Source: Hyphomicrobiales bacterium | GTDB lineage: Bacteria; Pseudomonadota; Alphaproteobacteria; Rhizobiales; Rhizobiaceae | Assembly (NCBI GenBank): GCA_900472925.1 | Contig: UCJU01000015.1 | Coordinates: 148,839-212,838 of the forward strand | Direction of reading: 5' to 3' | Length of the DNA stretch: 64,000 nt | In this document: one piece after another, positions 9,787 through 18,017 of the stretch | How positions within the stretch are numbered: the stretch's first letter is position 1 | How the letters are laid out: every line of letters starts with the position of its first letter | The notes under the pieces: generated by a model | Seen by the model: only the letters and a program-made list of their open reading frames with translations | Databases searched by the model: none | Told to the model about the DNA's origin: nothing | Translations under genes and position numbers: made by a program

Positions 9787-10161
9787 GAACTCTCTCCAAC
9801 GTTACATACGAGCTCTATGGCTCTTTGGTAGGCGTCCCATAGGTTATCTGCGGCGACTGCTACCTCCGACCGCAACAGATATCTAACAAGTCGAATGTGT
9901 TTATGGAAGCCTCCCCTTGCAGGCTACGCCTCCCGTCCCAAATCGATTGTGCGCTAATGAACGAGGTATTGGAAGAAAAGTTCCATGCCGAATGCTCTTT
10001 GGCACGATTCAATTTTGCTCTTTGCGAAATCTCTTATAAGTCTTTTTGGAATGGTTCAAAAGTGGAGACCAATTGACGCAGATTGTCACAAACAGCGTCA
10101 AAGGGGTTGACGGTCCGGGTCGGTGGACCGACAACGGCTATCAAGAATTCTGGAGCATGGA
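9787..10161. promoter_or_regulatory. Divergent promoter region and hemA leader
   Basis: This 375-base gap separates the lipoprotein gene and hemA, which diverge. It must hold both promoters. A TATAAG near 10034 is a possible -10 element for hemA. The hemA leader contains an inverted repeat, CGGTCC (10111-10116) and GGACCG (10125-10130), about 30 bases before the start codon. I found no clean FNR-type (TTGAT-N4-ATCAA) palindrome. Confidence 0.45.
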
Positions 10162-11379
10162 ATGGACTTCGAGGCATATTTCAAGACCGAGCTGGATGGT
10201 TTGCATTCGGAGGGTCGTTACCGCGTCTTCGCCGATCTCGAGAGACAGCAGGGCAGTTTCCCACGGGCGACCCGTTATACGGCAGATGGCCAACAGCAGG
10301 ACGTCACCGTCTGGTGCTCAAACGACTATCTCGGCATGGGGCAGAACCCCAAGGTTGTCGAAGCCATGAAGGCAGCCATCGATCACTGTGGCGCGGGTGC
10401 GGGAGGCACCCGGAATATCTCTGGTACCAACCATTACCACGTCAAGCTGGAGCAGGAGCTTGCTGACCTGCATGGAAAGGAACGGGCGTTGGTCTTCACG
10501 TCCGGTTATATTTCCAACTGGGCGACGCTGGGTACGCTTGGCCAGAAAATTCCCGGCCTCATCATCTTCTCCGATGCCTTGAACCATGCCTCCATGATCG
10601 AGGGCATTCGCTATGGCCGGTGCGAGAAGGTCATCTGGAAGCACAATGACCTTGAAGACCTCGAAGCCAAGCTGAAGGCGGCAGATCCTGCAGCGCCGAA
10701 GCTGATTGCATTCGAATCGGTGTACTCGATGGATGGCGATATTTCGCCCATCAAGGAAATCTGCGATCTGGCCGACGCATACGGCGCTATGACCTATCTT
10801 GATGAAGTGCATGCGGTCGGCATGTACGGTCCACGTGGCGGCGGAATCGCCGAACGCGAAGACCTTATGGATCGTCTGACGATCATCGAGGGCACATTGG
10901 GCAAAGCATTCGGCGTGATGGGCGGTTACATCGCGGCGTCTGCGGCACTTTGCGATTTCATCCGCTCTTTCTCGTCCGGGTTCATTTTCACGACAGCGAT
11001 ACCGCCATCGCTTGCGGCTGGTGCGGTCGCCTCCATCCAGCATCTGAAAGCGAGCCCTTTCGAGCGCGCCCGTCATCAAGAGCGCGTGCGCACGCTTCGT
11101 TCGATGCTGGATGCCAGCGGCATTCCGCATCTGCACAACCCCAGCCACATCGTGCCCGTGATGGTGGGCGATGCCGCCAAGTGCAAATGGATTTCGGACA
11201 TTCTGCTCGATGACCACGGTGTCTATGTTCAGCCGATCAACTACCCGACGGTACCGCGCAAGACCGAGCGGCTGCGCATTACGCCGACACCGCTACACAG
11301 CGATGCCGATCTGGAACAGTTGGTGGGGGCGCTGCATATGCTCTGGTCGCGTTGTGCGCTTGCCAGAGCCGTCGCCTGA
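10162..11379 (+). CDS. hemA: 5-aminolevulinate synthase
   Basis: This PLP enzyme condenses glycine with succinyl-CoA to 5-aminolevulinate, the first step of heme synthesis in alphaproteobacteria (Shemin pathway). The protein is a fold-type I alpha-oxoamine synthase with [10 protein letters not shown] near the N-terminus, [17 protein letters not shown], the [10 protein letters not shown] aspartate motif and the Schiff-base lysine in EGTLGKAFG (Lys248 in this numbering). The ATG at 10162 is chosen because GGAG lies six bases upstream and gives 405 residues, the usual alphaproteobacterial length; an upstream ATG at 10123 lacks family similarity. A strong terminator follows. Confidence 0.97.
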   Translation: MDFEAYFKTELDGLHSEGRYRVFADLERQQGSFPRATRYTADGQQQDVTVWCSNDYLGMGQNPKVVEAMKAAIDHCGAGAGGTRNISGTNHYHVKLEQELADLHGKERALVFTSGYISNWATLGTLGQKIPGLIIFSDALNHASMIEGIRYGRCEKVIWKHNDLEDLEAKLKAADPAAPKLIAFESVYSMDGDISPIKEICDLADAYGAMTYLDEVHAVGMYGPRGGGIAEREDLMDRLTIIEGTLGKAFGVMGGYIAASAALCDFIRSFSSGFIFTTAIPPSLAAGAVASIQHLKASPFERARHQERVRTLRSMLDASGIPHLHNPSHIVPVMVGDAAKCKWISDILLDDHGVYVQPINYPTVPRKTERLRITPTPLHSDADLEQLVGALHMLWSRCALARAVA

Positions 11380-11403
11380 TATCTGTTGAAAATAATGCGT
11401 TTG

Positions 11404-11436
11404 AGGTCGCGGCTTTTGCAAGCCGCGACCTTTTTT
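11404..11436 (+). terminator. Rho-independent terminator of hemA
   Basis: GGTCGCGGCTT (11405-11415) pairs with AAGCCGCGACC (11420-11430), with a four-base loop and TTTTTT at 11431-11436. It lies between the convergent hemA and zinT genes. Confidence 0.93.
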
Positions 11437-11445
11437 ATATGTCTA

Positions 11446-12117
11446 TCAGTGTTCGAGCATTTCGTGCACGATCTCTTTCGCATCGAGAGATGCGGGATAA
11501 TATGTCGGCCAGTTGCTGAGTTCCTGAAGAACAGCGCTGCGGTCATTGCCCCAGAAAAGGTGATAGTGACCGGCTTTGGCCGGTGCGATGGTGTGGTCGC
11601 TGAACTGGATGAATTCCGGAGCAGCTGCTTCGCCACTGCTCTTCTTGAAGATGTAGCGAACCCCGCGATTGCCCTTTTTGTACGTCAGGATTTCAAAGCC
11701 ATCTGAGACGTATTTGGCTTCTGTCGGCTTACCATCACGAAAGAAGGTAACGGTATCGCCTTTGATGACAATTCGGTTGACGTCTGTTTTGTAGCCGGTC
11801 GCGTATTCGTCGCGATAATCCTTCGCGCTCTTGCCGCCCTCCTTAGTCTTGCGCGCCATAACGGGGTCGAGGGAGCCATCAAGGAGATAGGGATAGACGG
11901 ACTGCCAGTCACCTTCCCAATCGGAAAGTGTGCGTGGCTCGATCTGGCTATCCTTGAAATAGCCCTTGTAGATCTCCTTGGAATCTTCGGAGTGATCATG
12001 CGAGTGGGAGTGAGAATGCTCCTTGGAAGGCGCTTCGGTTGCCTGCGCGGTCGTGGTCAGCGCCGAAAGAAAAGCGGTTCCAACGGTCAAGGCCAGGGCG
12101 TGTTTGGTGATCTTCAT
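11446..12117 (-). CDS. zinT: ZinT/YodA family periplasmic zinc-binding protein
   Basis: The 223-residue precursor has a signal peptide (about residues 1-26), a histidine-rich loop (EHSHSHSHDHSED, about 34-46) and the ZinT domain, including LSDWEGDWQSVYPYLLDG and a GHYHLFWGNDR segment. ZinT binds zinc in the periplasm and supplies it to the ZnuABC importer under zinc limitation. The gene is preceded by a perfect 26-base palindrome (12148-12173) that fits a Zur operator, so it should be repressed when zinc is plentiful. It is monocistronic; no znu gene is in the window. Confidence 0.94.
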   Translation of the reverse strand: MKITKHALALTVGTAFLSALTTTAQATEAPSKEHSHSHSHDHSEDSKEIYKGYFKDSQIEPRTLSDWEGDWQSVYPYLLDGSLDPVMARKTKEGGKSAKDYRDEYATGYKTDVNRIVIKGDTVTFFRDGKPTEAKYVSDGFEILTYKKGNRGVRYIFKKSSGEAAAPEFIQFSDHTIAPAKAGHYHLFWGNDRSAVLQELSNWPTYYPASLDAKEIVHEMLEH

Positions 12118-12147
12118 GCATTCCTCACTTCATCATAATTTTCGAGT

Positions 12148-12173
12148 ACATGTAATGTAATTACATTACATGT
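12148..12173 (-). promoter_or_regulatory. Zur-type operator upstream of zinT
   Basis: ACATGTAATGTAA (12148-12160) is followed directly by its exact reverse complement (12161-12173), giving a perfect 26-base palindrome 31 bases upstream of the zinT start. The core GTAATGTAATTACATTAC resembles known alphaproteobacterial Zur sites, and the target gene is a classic Zur-regulated zinc protein. Confidence 0.85.
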
Positions 12174-12292
12174 CGGGCATAGCGGTATTTTTGAAGGTGG
12201 GCAATGCTGCATTCTCTCGAGTGGGGATTTTTGACGCAGTTTTTCGTCACGCCATTGTAGACGGCGCCCGCAATGGCAACTTAGTCAGTCTC

Positions 12293-13492
12293 TCAGGCGG
12301 CTTTTTGCTTTTGAAGCACGGCTTCCTGCGCATAGGCGCGTGCCTGCGCATCCGCTTCAAGCACGGCTTCGATCGTCTGCGCCGACTGGCCATTGTTCAT
12401 TCGATCCATGACGATCTCGACGATATCGGCCATGTCGAGGAAGCCGATTGCGCCATCGACAAAGGCGTGGAAGGCGGTCTCGTCCGCTGCATTGAGGACA
12501 GCGCCTTGCGCGCCGCCACGTTCCAGCGCGGTTCTGGCAAGCCGTAAAGCAGGAAAGCGAACTTCGTCGGGCGCTTCGAAATCGAGTCTTGCGAGTTTGG
12601 TAAAATCCAGCCGCTCCACGTCGATCTCACCTCTGGCAGGATAGGTCAGAGCGTAGGAGATGGCGGTGCGCATATCGGGGCAACCAAGCTGGGCAATGAC
12701 CGATCCATCCGTGTAGGCCACCATCGAGTGAATGATCGATTGGGGATGAATAACGACTTCGATCTGGCTCGGCTCAAGATCGAAGAGATATTTCGCCTCG
12801 ATCATTTCCAGCGCCTTGTTGAACATGGACGCGCTGCCGATGGAAACCTTCAGGCCCATCGACCAGTTCGGGTGAGCGCGGGCTGTCTCTGCGGTAACCC
12901 CCGCCATCTGTTCGCGGCTGAAGGTGCGAAACGGACCACCGGATGCCGTCAGGATGATGCGCTCGACATTGGCTTTATTCGCTGGCTCAAGGCATTGGAA
13001 AATAGCGCTGTGCTCGCTGTCTACGGGGATCAGCTTGCCACCACCCTGAGATACGCTTCTCAGAAAGACGTCTCCGGCAGAAACCAGACATTCCTTGTTG
13101 GCCAGCGCGATATTGGCACCACGCTTCGCGGCCGTCAGCGTTGGTTCAAGGCCCGGCGTTCCGGCAATCGCAGCCATAACCCAGTCGGCCTCCATTTCGG
13201 CTGCTTCCTGCAAGCCGCTGCGACCTGCCGCGACCTTGATGTCACTGCCCGCCAAGGCATCCTTGAGAGCTTGATAATTGTCGTCTTCCGATGTGACCGC
13301 CAGTTTGGCACCCAGGGAACGGGCCTGCTCGGCCAGCAAGGTGACGTTTCCCGCGCCGGTCAGAGCCATGACATCGAACCGTTCGCGTCCGCCCAGCTGA
13401 CCGATGACATCCAGCGTACTTGTCCCGATGGAACCCGTGGAGCCGAGGACGGTCAGTTTTTTGGGTAAGGTGGAGCCCTGGGCGTGTGTCAT
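12293..13492 (-). CDS. dxr: 1-deoxy-D-xylulose 5-phosphate reductoisomerase
   Basis: DXR converts 1-deoxy-D-xylulose 5-phosphate to 2-C-methyl-D-erythritol 4-phosphate with NADPH, the first committed step of the MEP isoprenoid pathway. The 399-residue protein has the Rossmann motif LGSTGSIGTSTLDVI, NKECLVSAG and VDSEHSAIFQCL (metal and substrate binding). The ATG at 13492 gives the usual family length; the open frame extends 21 codons further upstream without similarity. It stands alone on the minus strand, back to back with the PAP2 gene. Confidence 0.97.
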   Translation of the reverse strand: MTHAQGSTLPKKLTVLGSTGSIGTSTLDVIGQLGGRERFDVMALTGAGNVTLLAEQARSLGAKLAVTSEDDNYQALKDALAGSDIKVAAGRSGLQEAAEMEADWVMAAIAGTPGLEPTLTAAKRGANIALANKECLVSAGDVFLRSVSQGGGKLIPVDSEHSAIFQCLEPANKANVERIILTASGGPFRTFSREQMAGVTAETARAHPNWSMGLKVSIGSASMFNKALEMIEAKYLFDLEPSQIEVVIHPQSIIHSMVAYTDGSVIAQLGCPDMRTAISYALTYPARGEIDVERLDFTKLARLDFEAPDEVRFPALRLARTALERGGAQGAVLNAADETAFHAFVDGAIGFLDMADIVEIVMDRMNNGQSAQTIEAVLEADAQARAYAQEAVLQKQKAA

Positions 13493-13624
13493 ATCAATCC
13501 GGTTTTTCTCAAATATGTCAGTGATGGCTCTACAAGCGAAAGACGGGCATAACAAGAAGGTTGCTGACTATTGTCTTTGCCCTGCGCCACCCGCATATTC
13601 CAGCTCTTCAGGTAAGGAAGTAGC

Positions 13625-14317
13625 ATGCGGCGTTTTTTTGTTTCAAGCGGCTGGATTTTAGCAGCGACCTTCGTTCTGGTACTGGTCCTCATTCCTTTCG
13701 ACCCCATGATCTCACAACGCGCACAAGCCCTTCCAGGCTCCATTGTCGGCTTCAACAAAGCCATCACGGACTTCGGAACGTTTCGCTGGATGCTCTACAG
13801 CACCGGCCTTCTGGCCATAGCTGCCTATGTCGGCGCCCGTGTGCTGACGAGCCAGTCCTATGCCAGTCGGATCAAGACGGCCTGGAGATTGTTGCTCTAT
13901 TTCTTTTTGACCATCGGCACGGCCAGCATTCTGGTTCATTTGCTGAAATTCGTGATCGGGCGTGCCAGGCCGGAATTGCTGATCGATATGGGCGCTTATA
14001 GTCTGACGCCGTTTACCGGCGACAACCTTTATGAGAGTTTTCCCTCCGGCCACTCGGCGGCAGCGGGCTCCTTCTTTGGTGCCTTCATGATGCTGATGCC
14101 ACGGTTTCGCTTCGTCTTCATGGGGCTGGCGCTGGTGATCGGGGTGTCACGGGTTATTGTCGGTGCGCATTATCCCAGTGACGTGGCGGCGGGTCTGCTT
14201 TTGGGAACGTGGACGGCGATGGCCTTCGCCTTTATCTTCGCGCGTTCGCAATGGCTTTTTCATTTCGACATGCAGGGCTGGCCTCACCCTAAAAACGTAC
14301 CGTCTTCCGCAACGTAA
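13625..14317 (+). CDS. PAP2-family membrane phosphatase
   Basis: A 230-residue integral membrane protein of the type 2 phosphatidic acid phosphatase family. All three catalytic motifs are intact: KFVIGRARP (Lys108 to Pro116), PSGH (140-143) and SR-x5-H-x3-D (Ser175-Arg176, His182, Asp186). Several hydrophobic helices surround them. Such enzymes dephosphorylate lipid phosphates at the periplasmic face, for example undecaprenyl pyrophosphate, phosphatidic acid or lipid A phosphates; the substrate cannot be told from sequence alone. The FAD monooxygenase gene follows 24 bases downstream, so the two may be co-transcribed. Confidence 0.9.
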   Translation: MRRFFVSSGWILAATFVLVLVLIPFDPMISQRAQALPGSIVGFNKAITDFGTFRWMLYSTGLLAIAAYVGARVLTSQSYASRIKTAWRLLLYFFLTIGTASILVHLLKFVIGRARPELLIDMGAYSLTPFTGDNLYESFPSGHSAAAGSFFGAFMMLMPRFRFVFMGLALVIGVSRVIVGAHYPSDVAAGLLLGTWTAMAFAFIFARSQWLFHFDMQGWPHPKNVPSSAT

Positions 14318-14341
14318 GCGGTCGCGATTGGGGGATCGTCA

Positions 14342-15574
14342 ATGGAAAGCACAGACACTGCAGCAGTCACTTCCATAAAAACAACGGTTGCAATCGCGGG
14401 CGGTGGGCCTGCTGGCATGATGCTTGGTCTGCTTCTGGCGCGCGCCAATGTGGATGTGGTGGTCATCGAGAAGCATCCCGATTTTCTCCGGGACTTTCGT
14501 GGTGATACGATCCACCCGTCAACACTTGCGATCATCGAGCAGCTGGGTTTCATCAAGGAGTTTCTCGGGCTGCCGCACACGAAGGCGGAAAAGCTCCATG
14601 CGCAAATCGGCGATCAGCACATAACGATTGCCGACTTTTCCTGGTTGCCGGTCAACAACCGCTTCATCGCTTTCATGCCGCAATGGGATTTTCTGAATTT
14701 CATTGCCGGGAAGGCAGGGCAATTCGAGAATTTTCGTCTTTTGATGAACGCGCCTGTCATCGAGTTGATCCGGCAAGGTGATAGGGTCGGAGGTCTTCGT
14801 GTCGAGACACCGCATGGGCCGCTCACCATCGAAGCTGATCTGGTCGTTGGCGCCGATGGGCGAAATTCGGTCGTTCGGGAAAAGGCCGGTTTGGAAATAC
14901 AGCGTTTCGGTGTCCCTACGGAAGTTGTCTGGATGCGCCTGTCCAAAAAAGCTGGTGATCCGACCCAGACCATGGGTCATGCGGGTCCCCAGCAGGGCTT
15001 CGTGCTGATTGATCGTGGCGATTACTGGCAATGCGGCTACGTGGTTCGCAAGGGTGCCTTCGCGGAGATGAAGGCCAAAGGATTGGAAACCTTCCGTGAA
15101 AAGGTCGCCGAAGTCTCTCCGTTGCCGCGCGACCGTTTGTCGGAAATCGCAAGTTGGGATGATGTTAGTTTATTGACGGTGCGCATCGACCGGCTGAAAC
15201 AGTGGTGGAAGCCGGGCGTCATCTGCATCGGGGATGCGGCCCACGCGATGTCGCCGATTGGCGGCGTGGGCGTCAACCTTGCCATTCAGGATGCGGTTGC
15301 GACTGCAAATGTGCTTATCCCGGCGCTGGCATCCGGGCGATCAATAGCTGATGCAGACCTTATTGCCATCGAAAAGCGCCGGTCCTTTCCGACCAAGGCA
15401 ACACAGCGTCTGCAACTGATGATGCGCAGCCGAAATAAAAAGGATCAGGCGAATGCGAAGCGGGCAAAAGGACCGCCTGCTTTCGTGCTTGCCATCATGC
15501 GATTTCCCTTGCTGGCACATCTGGCTGGAAGGCTGATCGGTCTCGGCTTTCGGCGGGAAAAGCTTCGCTCTTGA
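14342..15574 (+). CDS. FAD-dependent aromatic-hydroxylase-type monooxygenase
   Basis: The 410-residue protein belongs to the p-hydroxybenzoate hydroxylase-like flavoprotein group. It has the N-terminal dinucleotide-binding GGGPAG (20-25), the ADLVVGADGRNS motif and CIGDAAHAMSP (near 295), followed by GVGVNLAIQDA. These enzymes hydroxylate aromatic or isoprenoid substrates with NAD(P)H and oxygen. The C-terminus has a basic, partly hydrophobic tail (LAHLAGRLIGLGFRREKLRS) that may touch the membrane. The substrate is unknown; a ubiquinone-pathway role is possible but unsupported. It ends seven bases from a convergent glycosyltransferase gene. Confidence 0.87.
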   Translation: MESTDTAAVTSIKTTVAIAGGGPAGMMLGLLLARANVDVVVIEKHPDFLRDFRGDTIHPSTLAIIEQLGFIKEFLGLPHTKAEKLHAQIGDQHITIADFSWLPVNNRFIAFMPQWDFLNFIAGKAGQFENFRLLMNAPVIELIRQGDRVGGLRVETPHGPLTIEADLVVGADGRNSVVREKAGLEIQRFGVPTEVVWMRLSKKAGDPTQTMGHAGPQQGFVLIDRGDYWQCGYVVRKGAFAEMKAKGLETFREKVAEVSPLPRDRLSEIASWDDVSLLTVRIDRLKQWWKPGVICIGDAAHAMSPIGGVGVNLAIQDAVATANVLIPALASGRSIADADLIAIEKRRSFPTKATQRLQLMMRSRNKKDQANAKRAKGPPAFVLAIMRFPLLAHLAGRLIGLGFRREKLRS

Positions 15575-15581
15575 GGCCAGA

Positions 15582-16748
15582 CTATCGCTCGTCATAAAGA
15601 CGGCGCAATATTCTCGCTGTGCCGGTTGCTCCGTCCAGATCGAGATCGATGCTCTCAGGTGCTGGTAATCTCAGCGCCTGGCTTATGGCATCGGCCATGG
15701 ACTGCGGTGATATCGCGCTTTCAGCGAGCACATGGGCCAAGCCCAGTCTGGCGAGGCGTGAGGCACGTTCACCTTGCTCGGTTTCCCCGCCAGCGGCAAA
15801 GGGAATGAGAAGCGAACGGCATTTTGCCTGCAGGATATCGCAGACCGTATTGTAACCCGCCTGCGAGATGGACAGTTTTGCACCGGAGAGAAGGCTTGCA
15901 AAATCCTTGCGAAAACGGAAGACCGAAATCCCCTCGCCAGCCTGCGCGGAAATGTCATCGAAATTGGCCTGCGGCATGTTCGGCCCGGTGATGAAGCACC
16001 AGCTTTTGATGTCCGAGATCATCGGGGCTGCTTCCAGTGCAGCACGAATGAGGGCTGCACCCACTGCGCCGCCGCCTGCGGAAACCACGGCGTCGAAACG
16101 GTCCTGCGGTGGGTTCGGCTTTGCGGCTGCGACAAGGCCAGTATAGACGATCCGCTGGCTGATCTGGTCTGCTAAGGGAAATGTCTCCTCCAGCCGCACG
16201 AAATTTGGATCGCCATGGACGAGGACGGCATCGAAGTGCTTTTTGACGAGCGTAATCGTTTCCTCATCGCGGCCGGGTTTTGCGCGCTCCTGCAGGATAT
16301 CGCGCAGCGACGTCATCACCAGCGGTCGCTCGAGGCTATGCTCTATGGCGCTCAAAAGCGGCATGAGTTCAAAACGCACCTGCCTGCGGCCAAAGGGAAA
16401 CGCCTCGATAATGACGATGTCCGGTTTTGCGCCTTGGTAGGCACCGAGAAGCATGCTGGTCCTGTTATCCTTGAAAGCATCATCGACTGGCTGGCCGGTC
16501 GCATCCATCAGACCGGAAAAACTGCCATCGCTGACAGCGATCGGGGGCAGTTCGATGTGGCGAATGCCTTCACCGGGAAATCCCGGGACCGGTGTGCCGC
16601 CGGTGACGAGCGTGACGTCGAAACCGTCTTCCACCAGCGCGCGTGCGATCCGGCTTGCGCGGGCGATGTGACCGATGCCGAGGAGGTGTTGTACGTAGAA
16701 AAAGACGCGAGGGGCGGATGTAGCGGCGTTCAAAGGGGCTTCTCCCAT
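15582..16748 (-). CDS. MurG/GT28-like glycosyltransferase, last gene of the ABC-glycosyltransferase operon
   Basis: The 388-residue protein is GT-B fold. It has an N-terminal VQHLLGIGHIARASRIARAL loop (the GxGH-type motif of MurG-like enzymes) and a C-terminal acceptor/donor region ISQAGYNTVCDILQAKCRSLLIPFAAGGETEQGERA, close to the GT28 C-terminal domain. It is clearly paralogous to the protein at 18018-19325, which has FGLGHLRRCRTIAHALVE and GGYNTVCEIL. Its start overlaps the preceding GT4 gene by 19 bases, so translation is probably coupled. Donor and acceptor are unknown. No signal peptide or membrane helix is evident, so it should act in the cytoplasm. Confidence 0.85.
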   Translation of the reverse strand: MGEAPLNAATSAPRVFFYVQHLLGIGHIARASRIARALVEDGFDVTLVTGGTPVPGFPGEGIRHIELPPIAVSDGSFSGLMDATGQPVDDAFKDNRTSMLLGAYQGAKPDIVIIEAFPFGRRQVRFELMPLLSAIEHSLERPLVMTSLRDILQERAKPGRDEETITLVKKHFDAVLVHGDPNFVRLEETFPLADQISQRIVYTGLVAAAKPNPPQDRFDAVVSAGGGAVGAALIRAALEAAPMISDIKSWCFITGPNMPQANFDDISAQAGEGISVFRFRKDFASLLSGAKLSISQAGYNTVCDILQAKCRSLLIPFAAGGETEQGERASRLARLGLAHVLAESAISPQSMADAISQALRLPAPESIDLDLDGATGTARILRRLYDER

Positions 16749-17977
16749 TCCTGCTCAAACAACGCTTTCAACTCCGTGATGCTGCTGCGATGATCGAAGG
16801 ATGTGCGCACCCTCTCCTCCGCCGCAGCGCCGAGGCGCGCTCGAAGCTGAGGTTCAGTGATAGCGGTTTGGAGAGCTCGTGAGAAGGCGGCAGCGTCATC
16901 GGGCGCGGTCAGCAGACCGTTTTCACCATCTGTGAAGAACTCCGGAATGCCGGAAATATGGGTTGAGACACAGGCGAGGTTTTGGCTTGCAGCCTCCACC
17001 AGGACATTCGGTAGTCCATCGCGGTCGCCATCGCTGGTGATGCGGCAGGCAAGCGCGAATAGATCGGCCTGTCGGTAATGTTCCAGCACCTGTTTCTGGT
17101 CCATCGCACCGGTCCAGACGATGCGGTTCGACAGGCCCAGTTCATCTGCCAGCGGTTTCAAGTTTGACAGTTCATCACCACCGCCGATGTGGGTGAAATG
17201 CCAGTTCAGAGACGGCGGCAGGGCAGCGAGCGCATGCAGCAAGACGTCGATGCCTTTTTTCTTCACCGCCCGGCCGACACTCAAAATCCGGACCGGATCT
17301 GTCGGATCGGAACCATCACGATGTCTGCGCTCTTCATTGAAGTGCGGGAAGCGGGTGAGATCCAGTCCGTGATAGCTCAGATGAACTTTGGATTTATCGG
17401 CGGACAGGTTTTTCAGATGGTGAAAGCCACTGGCGGTGCAGGTTACAGCCCAGCGGGCACTGTCCAGTTTGCCAGACAGATCGCGATCACTCGAGGTCCA
17501 TATATCCTTGGCGTGCGCGGAGATGGTCCATGGAATGCCGGTAATGAGATGGGTATAGGCGGCGACCGATGCCGGTGTGTGGATGAAATGGACATGCAGC
17601 CAGCCAGCGTCTTGTGGCCACTCATGTGCGAGAACGGCAGCCTGCCCGAAACGACGAAAGCGGTTGCGGCTGAAATCATGCCGCAGGTCAAAGGCGAAGC
17701 AGCGAAGCGCTTTGCCAAGACCGGGCTTGGTTCGGCAAGCCCAGAGCGCCTTAAGCACCCGAAGCGGCTCCTCATGCAAATATTCCGGCAGATAGGTCAC
17801 ATTGGCGCGGATTTCATCATGCACCGGGTGGCGTTTCTTGTCTGTCGGGCGGCGCATCGAAACGAGCTCCAGCTCAAGCCCCGATTTTTCCAGACCGAGA
17901 AGTTCCTGCGCGATGAAGGTTTCCGAAAGGCGCGGATATCCCTTCAGAAGTACCGTGATTTTCTTGGTGGCGGTCAT
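16730..17977 (-). CDS. GT4-family glycosyltransferase
   Basis: A 415-residue retaining glycosyltransferase of GT-B fold. The start LLKGYPRLSETFIAQELLGL is typical of the colanic-acid-type GT4 enzymes. The donor-binding half has VRILSVGRAVKKKGIDVLL and the EX7E-like region DGLPNVLVEAASQNLACVSTHISGIPEFF. The ATG at 17977 has GGAAAGAG upstream; a TTG seven codons earlier is possible. It lies 40 bases after one MurG-like gene and overlaps the next, so three glycosyltransferases are made from one transcript. The sugar is unknown. Confidence 0.88.
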   Translation of the reverse strand: MTATKKITVLLKGYPRLSETFIAQELLGLEKSGLELELVSMRRPTDKKRHPVHDEIRANVTYLPEYLHEEPLRVLKALWACRTKPGLGKALRCFAFDLRHDFSRNRFRRFGQAAVLAHEWPQDAGWLHVHFIHTPASVAAYTHLITGIPWTISAHAKDIWTSSDRDLSGKLDSARWAVTCTASGFHHLKNLSADKSKVHLSYHGLDLTRFPHFNEERRHRDGSDPTDPVRILSVGRAVKKKGIDVLLHALAALPPSLNWHFTHIGGGDELSNLKPLADELGLSNRIVWTGAMDQKQVLEHYRQADLFALACRITSDGDRDGLPNVLVEAASQNLACVSTHISGIPEFFTDGENGLLTAPDDAAAFSRALQTAITEPQLRARLGAAAEERVRTSFDHRSSITELKALFEQEWEKPL

Positions 17978-18017
17978 GATATCCGCGTCTCTTTCCAAAG
18001 TCGGGCGTTAGCCGAAG

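Noticed and set aside
12251..12277. Inverted repeat GCCATTG-N13-CAATGGC downstream of dxr
   Set aside because: It could be a dxr terminator but has no T-run on the minus strand and a long loop, so it was not called.
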